Shown here one piece after another: positions 17,545 to 26,325 of a stretch of DNA of 64,000 bases. Each line of letters begins with the position of its first letter. Position 1 is the first letter of the stretch. This DNA comes from Alphaproteobacteria bacterium (GTDB taxonomy: Bacteria; Pseudomonadota; Alphaproteobacteria; Rickettsiales; UBA1997), in contig JAGKWR010000006.1 of the NCBI GenBank assembly GCA_021151765.1, positions 1-64,000 on the forward strand, read 5' to 3'. The notes below the pieces were generated by a model. It did not search any database, was not told where the DNA came from, and saw only the letters and a program-made list of their open reading frames with translations. A program made the translations under genes and the position numbers.

Positions 17545-18473
17545 TGGAAATAAATTCGAAAATTTACGTTGCCGGACATCGCGGTATGGTTGGATCAGCC
17601 ATTGTACGTGAATTGCAAAAAAATGGCTATCACAACATTATCACCAAAACTCACGCTGAACTTGATCTGATCGATCAAAAAGCAGTTTCGGATTTTTTTG
17701 CTGAAGAAAAACCAGATTACGTTTTTTTGGCAGCAGCAAAAGTTGGCGGAATTGAGGCTAATCGCACTCAGCTTGGTGCTTTTACTTACGAAAATTTGCA
17801 GATCCAAAACAACATCATTCACAACTCGCACTTACAAAAAGTTAAGCGCTTGGTGTTTTTAGGCAGTTCGTGCATTTATCCCAAAATGGCGCCACAGCCA
17901 ATTAAAGAAGAATATTTGTTAACTGGCGCGCTTGAGCCAACAAATTACGGCTACGCAATTGCTAAAATTGCCGGCGTAAAAATGTGTGAGGCCTACAAAG
18001 ATCAATACGGTTGCGACTTTATTTCATTGATGCCAACCAATCTTTACGGAATTAACGACAATTTTGATTTAACTACTTCCCACGTTTTACCAGCGTTGAT
18101 TCGTAAATTTCATGAAGCGAAAATTAGTGGTACAAAATTCGTTGAAATTTGGGGTGACGGCACGCCAATGCGCGAATTTTTGTATGTTGATGATTTAGCC
18201 GAAGCCTGCGTTTTTGCGATGAATAACTCGTCAGTTCAAGGTTTAACAAACATTGGAACCGGTGAAGATATTACAATTCGCCAACTTGCTGAAACTATCC
18301 AAAGAATTGTTGGCTTTGATGGAGAATTGAAATTCGACCCAACCAAACCCGGAGGCACTCCGCGCAAATGCATGGATGTTTCCAAAATCAATAATTTAGG
18401 CTGGAAGGCCAAAACTGGTTTGGAAGAAGGAATCGCCAAAGTTTATCAATGGTATTTGCAAAATAGGGCATAA
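17544..18473 (+). CDS. fcl: GDP-L-fucose synthase
   Basis: A 309-aa extended SDR that converts GDP-4-keto-6-deoxymannose to GDP-L-fucose by epimerisation and reduction. Motifs are GHRGMVGSAI (about 11), AAAKVGGIEAN (about 63), the serine-containing GSSCIYPKMAPQPI (about 107), and the YGYAIAKIAG active-site Tyr/Lys (about 136). The GDP-mannose 4,6-dehydratase that would make its substrate is not in the window. The GT10 protein at 20365 is a plausible user of the product. Confidence 0.9.
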   Translation: MEINSKIYVAGHRGMVGSAIVRELQKNGYHNIITKTHAELDLIDQKAVSDFFAEEKPDYVFLAAAKVGGIEANRTQLGAFTYENLQIQNNIIHNSHLQKVKRLVFLGSSCIYPKMAPQPIKEEYLLTGALEPTNYGYAIAKIAGVKMCEAYKDQYGCDFISLMPTNLYGINDNFDLTTSHVLPALIRKFHEAKISGTKFVEIWGDGTPMREFLYVDDLAEACVFAMNNSSVQGLTNIGTGEDITIRQLAETIQRIVGFDGELKFDPTKPGGTPRKCMDVSKINNLGWKAKTGLEEGIAKVYQWYLQNRA

Positions 18474-18474
18474 A

Positions 18475-19539
18475 ATGAGTATTCAAGATCTTGAAAGTTT
18501 TTATTGCGGAAAAAGAGTATTTGTGACTGGTCATACTGGTTTTAAGGGCTCATGGTTGTCTTTGTGGTTAGAAATGATGGGGGCGAAAGTTGCAGGATTT
18601 GCTTTGCAGGCTGAAGAAGAAAGTCTTTTTAATTCGGTTCAATTGGATAGAACAATAGATAGATCATTGATTGGTGATATTCGTAACTCTTCTGAAATTG
18701 GTGCTGCGATAAAAGATTTTGCACCGGAAATTTTGATTCACATGGCTGCACAACCTTTAGTGCGTCAATCTTATTACGATCCTTTAACGACTTATGAAAC
18801 TAATGTGATCGGTACTCTAAATGTTTTTGAAGCGGCACGAAAATCTGATGATGTCAAAGTGATTGTTAATATTACTACTGACAAATGTTACGAAAATAAA
18901 GAAATTGATTACGCTTACCAAGAAGATGACTCTCTTGGTGGCTATGATCCTTATTCTTCTAGCAAGGCTTGTGCGGAAATTTTGACTTCATCTTATCGCC
19001 GATCTTTTTTTGCTAAGAAAGGAATTTATGTGGCTTCGGCTCGTGCCGGAAATGTGATTGGTGGTGGAGATTTTTCAGTTGATCGTATTATTCCTGATAT
19101 TTTTCGATCAATTCGTGCGGAGAAAAAAGTTATATTGAGGGCACCAAATTCAATTAGACCTTGGCAGCATGTCCTGGAATCGGTTTCAGGATATCTAATC
19201 TTAGCGAAAAAATTATACGAAAAAGGTGAAAAGTTTGCTCAAGCTTATAATTTTGGTCCTAACAATTCTGCGGAAAAAAATGTCGAAACTTTGACAAAAA
19301 CATTCATCGAAAAAATTGGCATAGGAAGCTACGAAATCTCTAATAATGCTGATTTACATGAGGCGGGAATTTTAAAACTAAACAATTCTCGCGCAAAAAA
19401 AGAATTAAATTGGCATCCTAAATTATCTTTTGAAGAAACTGTTGAATGGAGCGCTGCTTGGTACAAAAATTATTTTGAAAAGAAATCAGATCTTAAATAT
19501 TTTACGCTTAATCAAATTAAAAAATTTTCGCATAGATGA
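18475..19539 (+). CDS. rfbG: CDP-glucose 4,6-dehydratase
   Basis: A 354-aa extended SDR that makes CDP-4-keto-6-deoxyglucose, the branch point to CDP-3,6-dideoxyhexoses. The NAD motif is GHTGFKGSWLSLWL (about 19), followed by AAQPLVRQSYYDP (about 92), TTDKCYENKE and the catalytic YSSSKACAE (about 161). The GSWLSLWL and TTDKCYEN blocks are distinctive for RfbG. RfbF, which makes its CDP-glucose substrate, is encoded at 23764. It overlaps the next gene by 4 bases. Confidence 0.9.
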   Translation: MSIQDLESFYCGKRVFVTGHTGFKGSWLSLWLEMMGAKVAGFALQAEEESLFNSVQLDRTIDRSLIGDIRNSSEIGAAIKDFAPEILIHMAAQPLVRQSYYDPLTTYETNVIGTLNVFEAARKSDDVKVIVNITTDKCYENKEIDYAYQEDDSLGGYDPYSSSKACAEILTSSYRRSFFAKKGIYVASARAGNVIGGGDFSVDRIIPDIFRSIRAEKKVILRAPNSIRPWQHVLESVSGYLILAKKLYEKGEKFAQAYNFGPNNSAEKNVETLTKTFIEKIGIGSYEISNNADLHEAGILKLNNSRAKKELNWHPKLSFEETVEWSAAWYKNYFEKKSDLKYFTLNQIKKFSHR

Positions 19540-20375
19540 AATACTACAAAGAGCTTCTAACTATTGGTATTCCTGCATATAATGAGGGTAAATATATTAG
19601 ACAAACAATTGAATCTTGTATTAACCAAGCAGGTTGCGTGATTATTTCGGATAATGCTTCAACGGATGATACACAGCAAATTTGTGAGGAAATGGCACAA
19701 AAATACTCTAATCTGAAATATATTAGGCACTCAGAAAATAAAGGCGGAGTTTTTAATTTTAACTTCGTCTTGGAGAATGCTCAGAGCAAATATTTTATGT
19801 GGATGGGCGGTCATGATTATTTAGATGATGGATATACGACACACATGTTGCACATGCTTGAAAATTCTGATGCAGTTGGTTGTCATCCGGCATCGCGTCA
19901 AGTCGATGGTAACAATATTGAGATTGGAATTTATGATTGTTGGTATGCTAATCTTTTAGTTAGTGATTCACCTTCGATACGTGTTTATTCTTTGATCGCA
20001 CACTTACATGAAGTTGTAGCGTTATTTGGAATTTTTCGTACGGAAATTGCTAAGCAATATCCTCTTAAAGTTATGCTTGGTAATGATCATAGTTTTGTCT
20101 GTAATATGGCTTTGCGAGGTCGTATTATTTATTCTCCACGTTCAATTTACAATTGGCGTCAGACAAAATGGGGTTTTACTGATGAACAAAATGTAAAAGC
20201 GTGGGAAAAAAGCTTAGGAAATGATGAAAATAAAGTTATGGTTTCTCGTCTAGAAATGCAGGAAGACCAGTTAAAGATTCTTAAAAAATGCGGTTTTAAA
20301 GGAATAGGAATTTTGCAAAAATTATATTTATATAATAAAGCCAAGAAAAAATTGAGGAAGCGCTTTGGAAAATAA
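19536..20375 (+). CDS. Family 2 glycosyltransferase
   Basis: A 279-aa GT-A-fold transferase. The N-terminal LTIGIPAYNEGKYIRQTIES is the usual GT2 opening. ISDNASTDDT (about 35) matches the nucleotide-binding segment and MGGHDYLDD (about 91) is the DxD-like region. No membrane helices are evident, so it should act in the cytoplasm on a lipid-linked glycan. Donor and acceptor cannot be predicted. It overlaps both neighbours. Confidence 0.8.
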   Translation: MKYYKELLTIGIPAYNEGKYIRQTIESCINQAGCVIISDNASTDDTQQICEEMAQKYSNLKYIRHSENKGGVFNFNFVLENAQSKYFMWMGGHDYLDDGYTTHMLHMLENSDAVGCHPASRQVDGNNIEIGIYDCWYANLLVSDSPSIRVYSLIAHLHEVVALFGIFRTEIAKQYPLKVMLGNDHSFVCNMALRGRIIYSPRSIYNWRQTKWGFTDEQNVKAWEKSLGNDENKVMVSRLEMQEDQLKILKKCGFKGIGILQKLYLYNKAKKKLRKRFGK

Positions 20376-21513
20376 AGCTATTAAAATAGTAAAAATTAGC
20401 TGCGCAGATAGTACTAGATCATGGTCTGATCACCGTAATCCAATGATCTTTAAATTTTTGCCACAGCAGAATAATATGTGGCGCGATTGCAGATTCTTTT
20501 GGAATGATTCTACCATTACTAAAGCTGATTTTTGGGTTATCATTGGGGACGTTGATTTAGATCAAGAATTTTGCGAAGTAGATCGCCGTAATATTATTCT
20601 TATGACTACTGAGCCTCAATCAATCAAGCGTTATGATGTTTCTGCAGACTTTATTATGCAGTTTGGTAGAGTTTTTAGTAGTCAGAGTCATCTAAAACAT
20701 CCGCTGGTCTTTCCTTGTAAGCCTCCAATTAATTGGTGGATTGATGGTGGTAATCCTATTAAAAGTGTTGAAGAATTTCAAAAATGGCAAGGTGATGGTT
20801 TGAGTTATAATGATTTCAAAAGTTTACATAAAGTTAATAAAGAAAAACTTTTATCGGTTTTTTGTTCTAACAAAACTTTTACAGAAGGTCATAAAGCGCG
20901 TTTCAATTTTTGTCTTAAACTAAAAAATCACTTTAAAGATAAACTTGATTGGTTTGGTAATGGAATACAACCTGTTGAAAGTAAATGGCATGGTATTGCA
21001 CCTTACAAATATCATATAGCTCTAGAAAATTCCAACAGTTCTGATTATTGGACTGAAAAGCTGATGGATCCTTTAATGGTTATGACTCATCCTATTTATT
21101 ACGGTGCAACTAATATTGATAAATATTTTTCCACAAATCATTTAACAGTAATAGACATAAAGTATCCCAGATTGGCAATCTCAAAAATTGAGAAATTAAT
21201 TTCTGAAAATTTCTATGAGAAAAATCTTACTAAATTGATCGAAGCACGTGATCTAGTGATGGATAAGTACAATTTATTCAATCTGATTGCTGAAATTGTT
21301 GAAGTCTCGCAAAATTTCTGCAGTACTGAGTTAATAACAATTCGCAAAGAAAAATTTTTCTTATTGCAAACTTCTATTACGGAAAGAAAGTTGAAACGTA
21401 ACTTTTTTTCTAAAATCTTAAGATCGACGTTAAAAAGAATTAACGTTTCCAAAAATTTTCTTATTGATTTTCTCCTTATCATAAAACTTAAATTCATTAA
21501 AAATGACAGGTAA
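20365..21513 (+). CDS. GT10-like alpha-fucosyltransferase
   Basis: A 382-aa protein whose central block matches the GT10 fucosyltransferase C-terminal domain: KYHIALENSNSSDYWTEKLM (about 217-236) followed by THPIYYGATNIDKYF. The ENS..DYxTEK signature contacts GDP-fucose in this family. The GDP-fucose synthase three genes upstream supports the call. The start is TTG at 20365, preceded by gaggaag as a ribosome binding site; the next in-frame ATG is 26 codons on. The C-terminal 60 residues are basic, as in bacterial enzymes that bind the membrane peripherally. Confidence 0.75.
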   Translation: MENKAIKIVKISCADSTRSWSDHRNPMIFKFLPQQNNMWRDCRFFWNDSTITKADFWVIIGDVDLDQEFCEVDRRNIILMTTEPQSIKRYDVSADFIMQFGRVFSSQSHLKHPLVFPCKPPINWWIDGGNPIKSVEEFQKWQGDGLSYNDFKSLHKVNKEKLLSVFCSNKTFTEGHKARFNFCLKLKNHFKDKLDWFGNGIQPVESKWHGIAPYKYHIALENSNSSDYWTEKLMDPLMVMTHPIYYGATNIDKYFSTNHLTVIDIKYPRLAISKIEKLISENFYEKNLTKLIEARDLVMDKYNLFNLIAEIVEVSQNFCSTELITIRKEKFFLLQTSITERKLKRNFFSKILRSTLKRINVSKNFLIDFLLIIKLKFIKNDR

Positions 21514-22705
21514 TATTTCTGTTTCTTACGCTAAAACTGTTTATGGCCAAAAAGAAATTGATGCAGTAGTAAAATGCCTAAAAGAAGGCACTCAAATGGG
21601 TAAATATGCTCGTGAATTTGAAGCAAAAATCGCAGCACTTTTTGACAAAAAACATTGTCTTTATGTTAATTCAGGATCAAGTGCGCTTTATATCGGAATG
21701 GAAGCTTTTGGTTTCAAAGTAGGTTCAGAAGTAATTACTCCGGCACTCACATTTTCAACTACTGTTGGATGTATAGTTAAGGCTGGTTTAGTACCAGTTT
21801 TTGTTGATGTGGGTGTTGCTGACTATTGTATTGATCCAGCAAAAATTGAGGAAATGATTTCGCCAAAAACTGTGGCAATTCTTGCTCCTAACTTGATTGG
21901 TAATATTTGTCAGTGGGATCAAATTGCTGCTATTGCTAAGAAACATAATCTGAAAATCATCGAAGACTCAGCTGATACTTTGGGTGGAACTTTAAACGGA
22001 AAATCGAGTGGTTACTGGTCTGACATGTCAATTACCAGTTTTTATGGATCACATATTATAAACTGTGCTGGTAATGGTGGTGCCCTTTGTATAAATGATG
22101 AAGAGCATTTGAAAAATTCTAAACTTTTGCGTTCTTGGGGAAGAAGCTCGTCAATTTTTGATGAAAAATCGGAAGCAATTGAAAATCGTTTTAATGTTGA
22201 CATCGATGGTATTAAATATGACGCAAAATTCGTTTTTGAAACTATTGGTTACAATTTAGAAGGTTCGGAAATAGGCGCTGCTTTTGGTTTAGAGCAGCTT
22301 AATGATTTGGAACACAATATTGCTACTCGTCGCAAAAATTACCAAACCCAAATCAACTTCTTCAAAAAATACGAAGAATTTTTCACTTTGCCGCAAGAAA
22401 CCGAAGGTTGTAAAACTGGTTGGTTAGCCTTCCCAATTATTATTAAAGAATCTGCACCTTTTGAACGTCGCGACTTCCAGATTTATTTGGAAAAAAGAAA
22501 TATCCAAACACGCGTAGTTTTTACAGGAAACATTACACGCCAACCCGGATACAAAAATCTTGAAATGCGTAAAGCTAAAAGCTTGGTTAATGCTGATAAC
22601 ATCATGCGTGGTGGAGTTTTGCTTGCTTGTCACCACGGTTTGAATGAGCAAATGATTAATCACATGCAGGAAGTAATTTCTGAGTTTATGAGCAGTAAGA
22701 AGTAA
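21503..22705 (+). CDS. DegT/DnrJ PLP enzyme, RfbH/ColD-like sugar 3-dehydratase
   Basis: A 400-aa PLP-fold protein of the sugar aminotransferase family, probably a 3-dehydratase acting on the CDP-4-keto-6-deoxyglucose made by RfbG. In SFYGSH (about 186) a histidine stands at the position of the PLP-lysine, which is the hallmark of the 3-dehydratases E1/RfbH and ColD. After RSWGR (about 212) E1 has a cysteine cluster for a [2Fe-2S] centre; here the text is SSSIFDEKSEAIENRF with no cysteine. The enzyme therefore cannot carry that cluster, and no E3-type reductase gene is nearby. A ColD-like mechanism or another activity is possible. The start overlaps the GT10 gene. Confidence 0.8.
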   Translation: MTGNISVSYAKTVYGQKEIDAVVKCLKEGTQMGKYAREFEAKIAALFDKKHCLYVNSGSSALYIGMEAFGFKVGSEVITPALTFSTTVGCIVKAGLVPVFVDVGVADYCIDPAKIEEMISPKTVAILAPNLIGNICQWDQIAAIAKKHNLKIIEDSADTLGGTLNGKSSGYWSDMSITSFYGSHIINCAGNGGALCINDEEHLKNSKLLRSWGRSSSIFDEKSEAIENRFNVDIDGIKYDAKFVFETIGYNLEGSEIGAAFGLEQLNDLEHNIATRRKNYQTQINFFKKYEEFFTLPQETEGCKTGWLAFPIIIKESAPFERRDFQIYLEKRNIQTRVVFTGNITRQPGYKNLEMRKAKSLVNADNIMRGGVLLACHHGLNEQMINHMQEVISEFMSSKK

Positions 22706-22717
22706 TGAATTTTTCAA

Positions 22718-23767
22718 ATGGTTTTTTCACTTACAAAATATGATGTTGAGTTATTACAGTCGAAGCTCGCGTGTGTAGTTGACGATTTAAGAAACAAGTC
22801 ATTTTTTATTTCTGGAGCAAGTGGATTTTTTGGCCGATGTTTACTAGAAAGTCTTTTGTATTTAGATGAAGCCAATAGTCTTAACATGACTATTTACGCG
22901 GTTTCTCGTGATAAAGAAAATTTTACAAAAAAATTTCCTTTATTATCTTCAAGTAAGATAAAAGTCATTGAATCTGATATTGCTGTTTTAAAAAATTTCA
23001 CTGAAAAGGTAGACTACCTGATTCATGCTGCGTGTGATACTTCTGCGGATAAATTACAAAATTATCCCCAAAAATTTCTCGAAGAAAACTATCTTGGTAC
23101 TATCAACATGCTTGAAATTGCTAAGAGTAATAAAGATTGTAAAATTCTTTATTTAAGCTCTGGAGCAATTTACGGCGCACAAAATTTTGATGTAAAATTA
23201 CGTCATGAAAATGATTTTTGTGGACCAGATTTGCAAAAAATATCGTCAGTTTACGGTGAGACAAAAAGGCTTGGTGAAACTTTGTGCTCTATTTATAGTT
23301 CATCTTATGGAGTCCAAAGTTCTATTGCTAGATGTTTCAGTTTTGTTGGACCTTACATGAGTTTTAATGGTCATTACGCAATTGGTAACTTTATTCGCGA
23401 TGTTGCGGAAGGTAAAGATGTAACTCTGCAATCAAGATCGTTAGTATATCGTTCTTATTTGTATTCAATCGATCTAGTAATTTGGTTGTTACGGATTTTA
23501 TTGGTAGCGCCCAGAAATTCAGTTTATAATGTTGGCTCTCAACGTGAGATTTTAATATCAGATTTAGCTCAATTAGTTGTTAATATATTGTCTTCAAAAT
23601 CAAAAATTGATTTTTGCGATACAAAAGCTTTTAATACTTCATCCAGTTCTCGATATATTCCATCAAATCTAAAAGCTTTAGCACAACTTGGTTTGGAAGA
23701 ATATACTTCGTTGGAGAAGTCAATAGAAAATACATTTTTGTGGTATCAAAATAATCAAATATTATGA
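22718..23767 (+). CDS. NAD-dependent epimerase/dehydratase (sugar nucleotide SDR)
   Basis: A 349-aa extended SDR with GASGFFGRCLLES (about 33), a serine in LSSGAIYGA (about 146) and the catalytic YGETKRLGE (about 176). The C-terminal region has VYNVGS and the usual Rossmann sugar-binding residues. Exact specificity is not readable. In this locus it is a candidate for the last reductase or epimerase acting on the CDP-4-keto sugar, a role like RfbJ/RfbS or YerF. It overlaps rfbF by 4 bases. Confidence 0.8.
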   Translation: MVFSLTKYDVELLQSKLACVVDDLRNKSFFISGASGFFGRCLLESLLYLDEANSLNMTIYAVSRDKENFTKKFPLLSSSKIKVIESDIAVLKNFTEKVDYLIHAACDTSADKLQNYPQKFLEENYLGTINMLEIAKSNKDCKILYLSSGAIYGAQNFDVKLRHENDFCGPDLQKISSVYGETKRLGETLCSIYSSSYGVQSSIARCFSFVGPYMSFNGHYAIGNFIRDVAEGKDVTLQSRSLVYRSYLYSIDLVIWLLRILLVAPRNSVYNVGSQREILISDLAQLVVNILSSKSKIDFCDTKAFNTSSSSRYIPSNLKALAQLGLEEYTSLEKSIENTFLWYQNNQIL

Positions 23768-24543
23768 AAGCAGTAATACTTGCAGGTGGTCTTGGTACAA
23801 GGCTTAGTGAAGAAACAACTTTCAAGCCTAAGCCGATGGTAGAAGTTGGTGGTAAACCAATATTGTGGCATATTATGAAAATTTATTCTGCTTATGGTAT
23901 AAATGATTTCGTTATCTGCTTGGGGTATAAAGGTTATATGATTAAAGAATATTTTGCTAATTACTACCGTCATACATCGGATGTTACGTATGACTTAGCA
24001 AACAATACTAGTATCATTCATAATAATAATTCTGAAAAGTGGAAAGTTACACTAGTCGAAACTGGTGAAAATAGTATGACGGGAGCCCGCATCAAAAAAG
24101 TAAAACAATATTTACAAGGTGAGAAAGACTTTTGTCTAACTTACGGGGATGGGGTCTGCAATGTTGATATTGGCAAAACCATAGACTTTCACAAGAAGCA
24201 TAACAAAGTTGCAACACTTGTTGCTGTTAAGCCAGCAGGGCGATTCGGTGTTTTGGAAATTTCTGAAAATGATTCTCAAGTAAAAAATTTTCACGAAAAA
24301 CCATCTGGTGATGGCAATTATATTAATGGTGGTTTTTTCGTTTTTTCCGACAAAATTTTTGACTATATTCCTGATGGTGATGATGTGGTATTAGAACAAC
24401 AGCCATTAAAAAATCTCGCTGTAGATAATCAATTAATGTCTTACAAACATGAAAATTTTTGGTATGCTATGGATACTCAAAGAGACAAAATTTATTTAGA
24501 AAATCTATGGGCAAGCGGAAAAGCGGATTGGAAAAAATGGTAG
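23764..24543 (+). CDS. rfbF: Glucose-1-phosphate cytidylyltransferase
   Basis: A 259-aa nucleotidyltransferase that forms CDP-glucose from CTP and glucose-1-phosphate. The N-terminal signature AGGLGTRLSEETTFKPKPM (about 7-25) and VGGKPILWHIM are distinctive of RfbF, as are YGDGVCNVD (about 129) and GDDVVLEQQPL near the C-terminus. It supplies the substrate of RfbG, which places the CDP-sugar pathway in this locus with good confidence. Confidence 0.95.
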   Translation: MKAVILAGGLGTRLSEETTFKPKPMVEVGGKPILWHIMKIYSAYGINDFVICLGYKGYMIKEYFANYYRHTSDVTYDLANNTSIIHNNNSEKWKVTLVETGENSMTGARIKKVKQYLQGEKDFCLTYGDGVCNVDIGKTIDFHKKHNKVATLVAVKPAGRFGVLEISENDSQVKNFHEKPSGDGNYINGGFFVFSDKIFDYIPDGDDVVLEQQPLKNLAVDNQLMSYKHENFWYAMDTQRDKIYLENLWASGKADWKKW

Positions 24544-24574
24544 ATAAATTTGTTAAGAAAAAGATAATCAAGCA

Positions 24575-25372
24575 ATGAACTTCAGCGACGAAATCAGAAA
24601 ATATATTATAAAAAACTCTAAATTAGCTGGCGTAGGACATATTGGTTCCAGCCTTTCGATTGCTGATTTAGTTGGTGTGTTGTATCAAGATATTTTGCAA
24701 ATTGAAAATCCTCAAGAAGTAGAACGCGATCGTTTTATTCTTTCCAAAGGTCATGCTGTTCTTGCACTGTATATTGCTTTGTACCTTAAAGGTTTTTTGT
24801 CAAAAGAAAAGTTAGATAGCTTTAGCCAAAATAATAGCCGTATCGGTGTTCATCCTAAACATTTTTTACCGGGAGTTGAATTTACTACAGGCTCTCTTGG
24901 TCAAGGTGTTACCTTCGCAACTGGTGCAGCTTTATCAGCTAAAATTCAAAAAAGTAATCGTAAGATTTATTGTTTAGTTAGTGACGCTGAGCTCAACGAA
25001 GGATCTTTCTGGGAAGCAATTTTATTTGCCAGTCACCATAAATTAAGAAACTTGGCTATCATCCTTGATAATAATGGCCAACAAGCTTTGGGTCGTACGG
25101 AAGATGTCATAAGTATTTCCAACATTACTAAAAAAATGACTGATTTTGGATTTTTGGTTGCAGAAATTGATGGCCACAATCAGGAAGAAATTCGCGGTGC
25201 ACTTAAAAAATTTGCTGAACAGAAAAATGACTTACCGACTTTTATTGTAGCTAATACTTTGTCTGGCAAGGGTGTGAGCTATATGGAAAAATCGATTCCT
25301 TGGCATTATAAATCAATGAATGACCAAGAGTATCAACAAGCTTGTAAAGAATTAGGAATCGAAAATGCGTAA
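24575..25372 (+). CDS. Split transketolase, N-terminal (ThDP-binding) subunit
   Basis: A 265-aa protein equal to the N-terminal third of transketolase. SKGHAVLALYIALYLKGF (about 52) and TTGSLGQGVTFATGAALSAK are substrate-side motifs, and SDAELNEGSFWE (about 134) is the ThDP/Mg motif GDxxxxEG variant followed by LDNNGQQALG. The partner with the pyrimidine domain is the next gene, overlapping by 8 bases. A complete tkt exists at 13437, so this pair is probably specialised for the sugar locus. Confidence 0.88.
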   Translation: MNFSDEIRKYIIKNSKLAGVGHIGSSLSIADLVGVLYQDILQIENPQEVERDRFILSKGHAVLALYIALYLKGFLSKEKLDSFSQNNSRIGVHPKHFLPGVEFTTGSLGQGVTFATGAALSAKIQKSNRKIYCLVSDAELNEGSFWEAILFASHHKLRNLAIILDNNGQQALGRTEDVISISNITKKMTDFGFLVAEIDGHNQEEIRGALKKFAEQKNDLPTFIVANTLSGKGVSYMEKSIPWHYKSMNDQEYQQACKELGIENA

Positions 25373-26279
25373 TAACTTCATTAAAAAACTAATCGAATTG
25401 GCAAAACAAGACAATAGAATCGTATTATTGACGGCAGATCTTGGTTTTTCAGTTGTTGAAGAATTTGGTAAAGCATTTCCCGATCGTTTTTACAATGTTG
25501 GTGTATCAGAACAAAATATGATTGGTTTAGCCACCGGTTTGGCTAAAGATGGTTTCATTCCTTTCGTTTATTCAATTGCACCTTTTGTGATTTTACGCCC
25601 TTACGAATTTGCCAAAAATGGTCCAGTTTTTCACAATCTACAAGTGCGTTTTGTTGGAATTGGTTGTGGCTTTGAATATGGTAATTTGGGTTCAACACAT
25701 CATTTACTTGAAGATGTTGCTTTAGTTCGTGTGCAGCCAAATTTTGTTTATATTGCCCCTGCCAACGATGATCAAACTCCTGAGGCATTAGAAAAAACTT
25801 ACCAAAATTCAGGACCAATATTTTATCGTATTGGTAAAGGTTCGGTGAATATTTTAAAGAATCATAAAAATTTTGATCCCAACAAATTACAAGTTATTGA
25901 ATCTGGCTCTAATCTTCTGTTATTAAGTCTTGGAACAATTTGCTCTGAAGTGGAAATTGCTGTAAATAATCTTAAAGAGCAGGGCATTAAAATAACTTTT
26001 GCTGTGATTCCTTCTTTTGAAAAATCTGTTCTTAGTGAAATTAAAAATTTACTCGAAACACACGATTTTGCAGTAACTGTTGAGGCACATTACCTATCAG
26101 GAGGAATTGGTTCAATGGTTGCTGAAATTATTGCTGAAAACGGCCTAAAATGTAGGTTAAAAAGAATGGCAGTAAATCACTTGTCTGATGGAGTTTACGG
26201 TGATGAAAAATTCATGTATACTAAGAATAATCTTGATGCCAAATCAATTGAAAAAAATATTATCAAATTAATCTCTTAG
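25365..26279 (+). CDS. Split transketolase, C-terminal (pyrimidine-binding) subunit
   Basis: A 304-aa protein with the pyrimidine-binding and C-terminal transketolase domains. LLTADLGFSVVEEFGKAFP and NVGVSEQNMIGLATGLA (about 45) include the glutamate that activates ThDP. The C-terminal domain has VTVEAHYLSGGIGS (about 239). It should form a heterotetramer with the upstream subunit. Such two-gene transketolases occur in polysaccharide loci as well as in catabolic ones; here the neighbours favour transfer of a two-carbon unit to a sugar nucleotide. Confidence 0.88.
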   Translation: MRNNFIKKLIELAKQDNRIVLLTADLGFSVVEEFGKAFPDRFYNVGVSEQNMIGLATGLAKDGFIPFVYSIAPFVILRPYEFAKNGPVFHNLQVRFVGIGCGFEYGNLGSTHHLLEDVALVRVQPNFVYIAPANDDQTPEALEKTYQNSGPIFYRIGKGSVNILKNHKNFDPNKLQVIESGSNLLLLSLGTICSEVEIAVNNLKEQGIKITFAVIPSFEKSVLSEIKNLLETHDFAVTVEAHYLSGGIGSMVAEIIAENGLKCRLKRMAVNHLSDGVYGDEKFMYTKNNLDAKSIEKNIIKLIS

Positions 26280-26325
26280 TCACTTAGATTAAAAGTGATT
26301 CCCTAAAATATATTTATCAAAAAAA

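Noticed and set aside
26280..26298. Terminator after the split transketolase
   Set aside because: Only a 6-bp stem with no T-tract; too weak to annotate.
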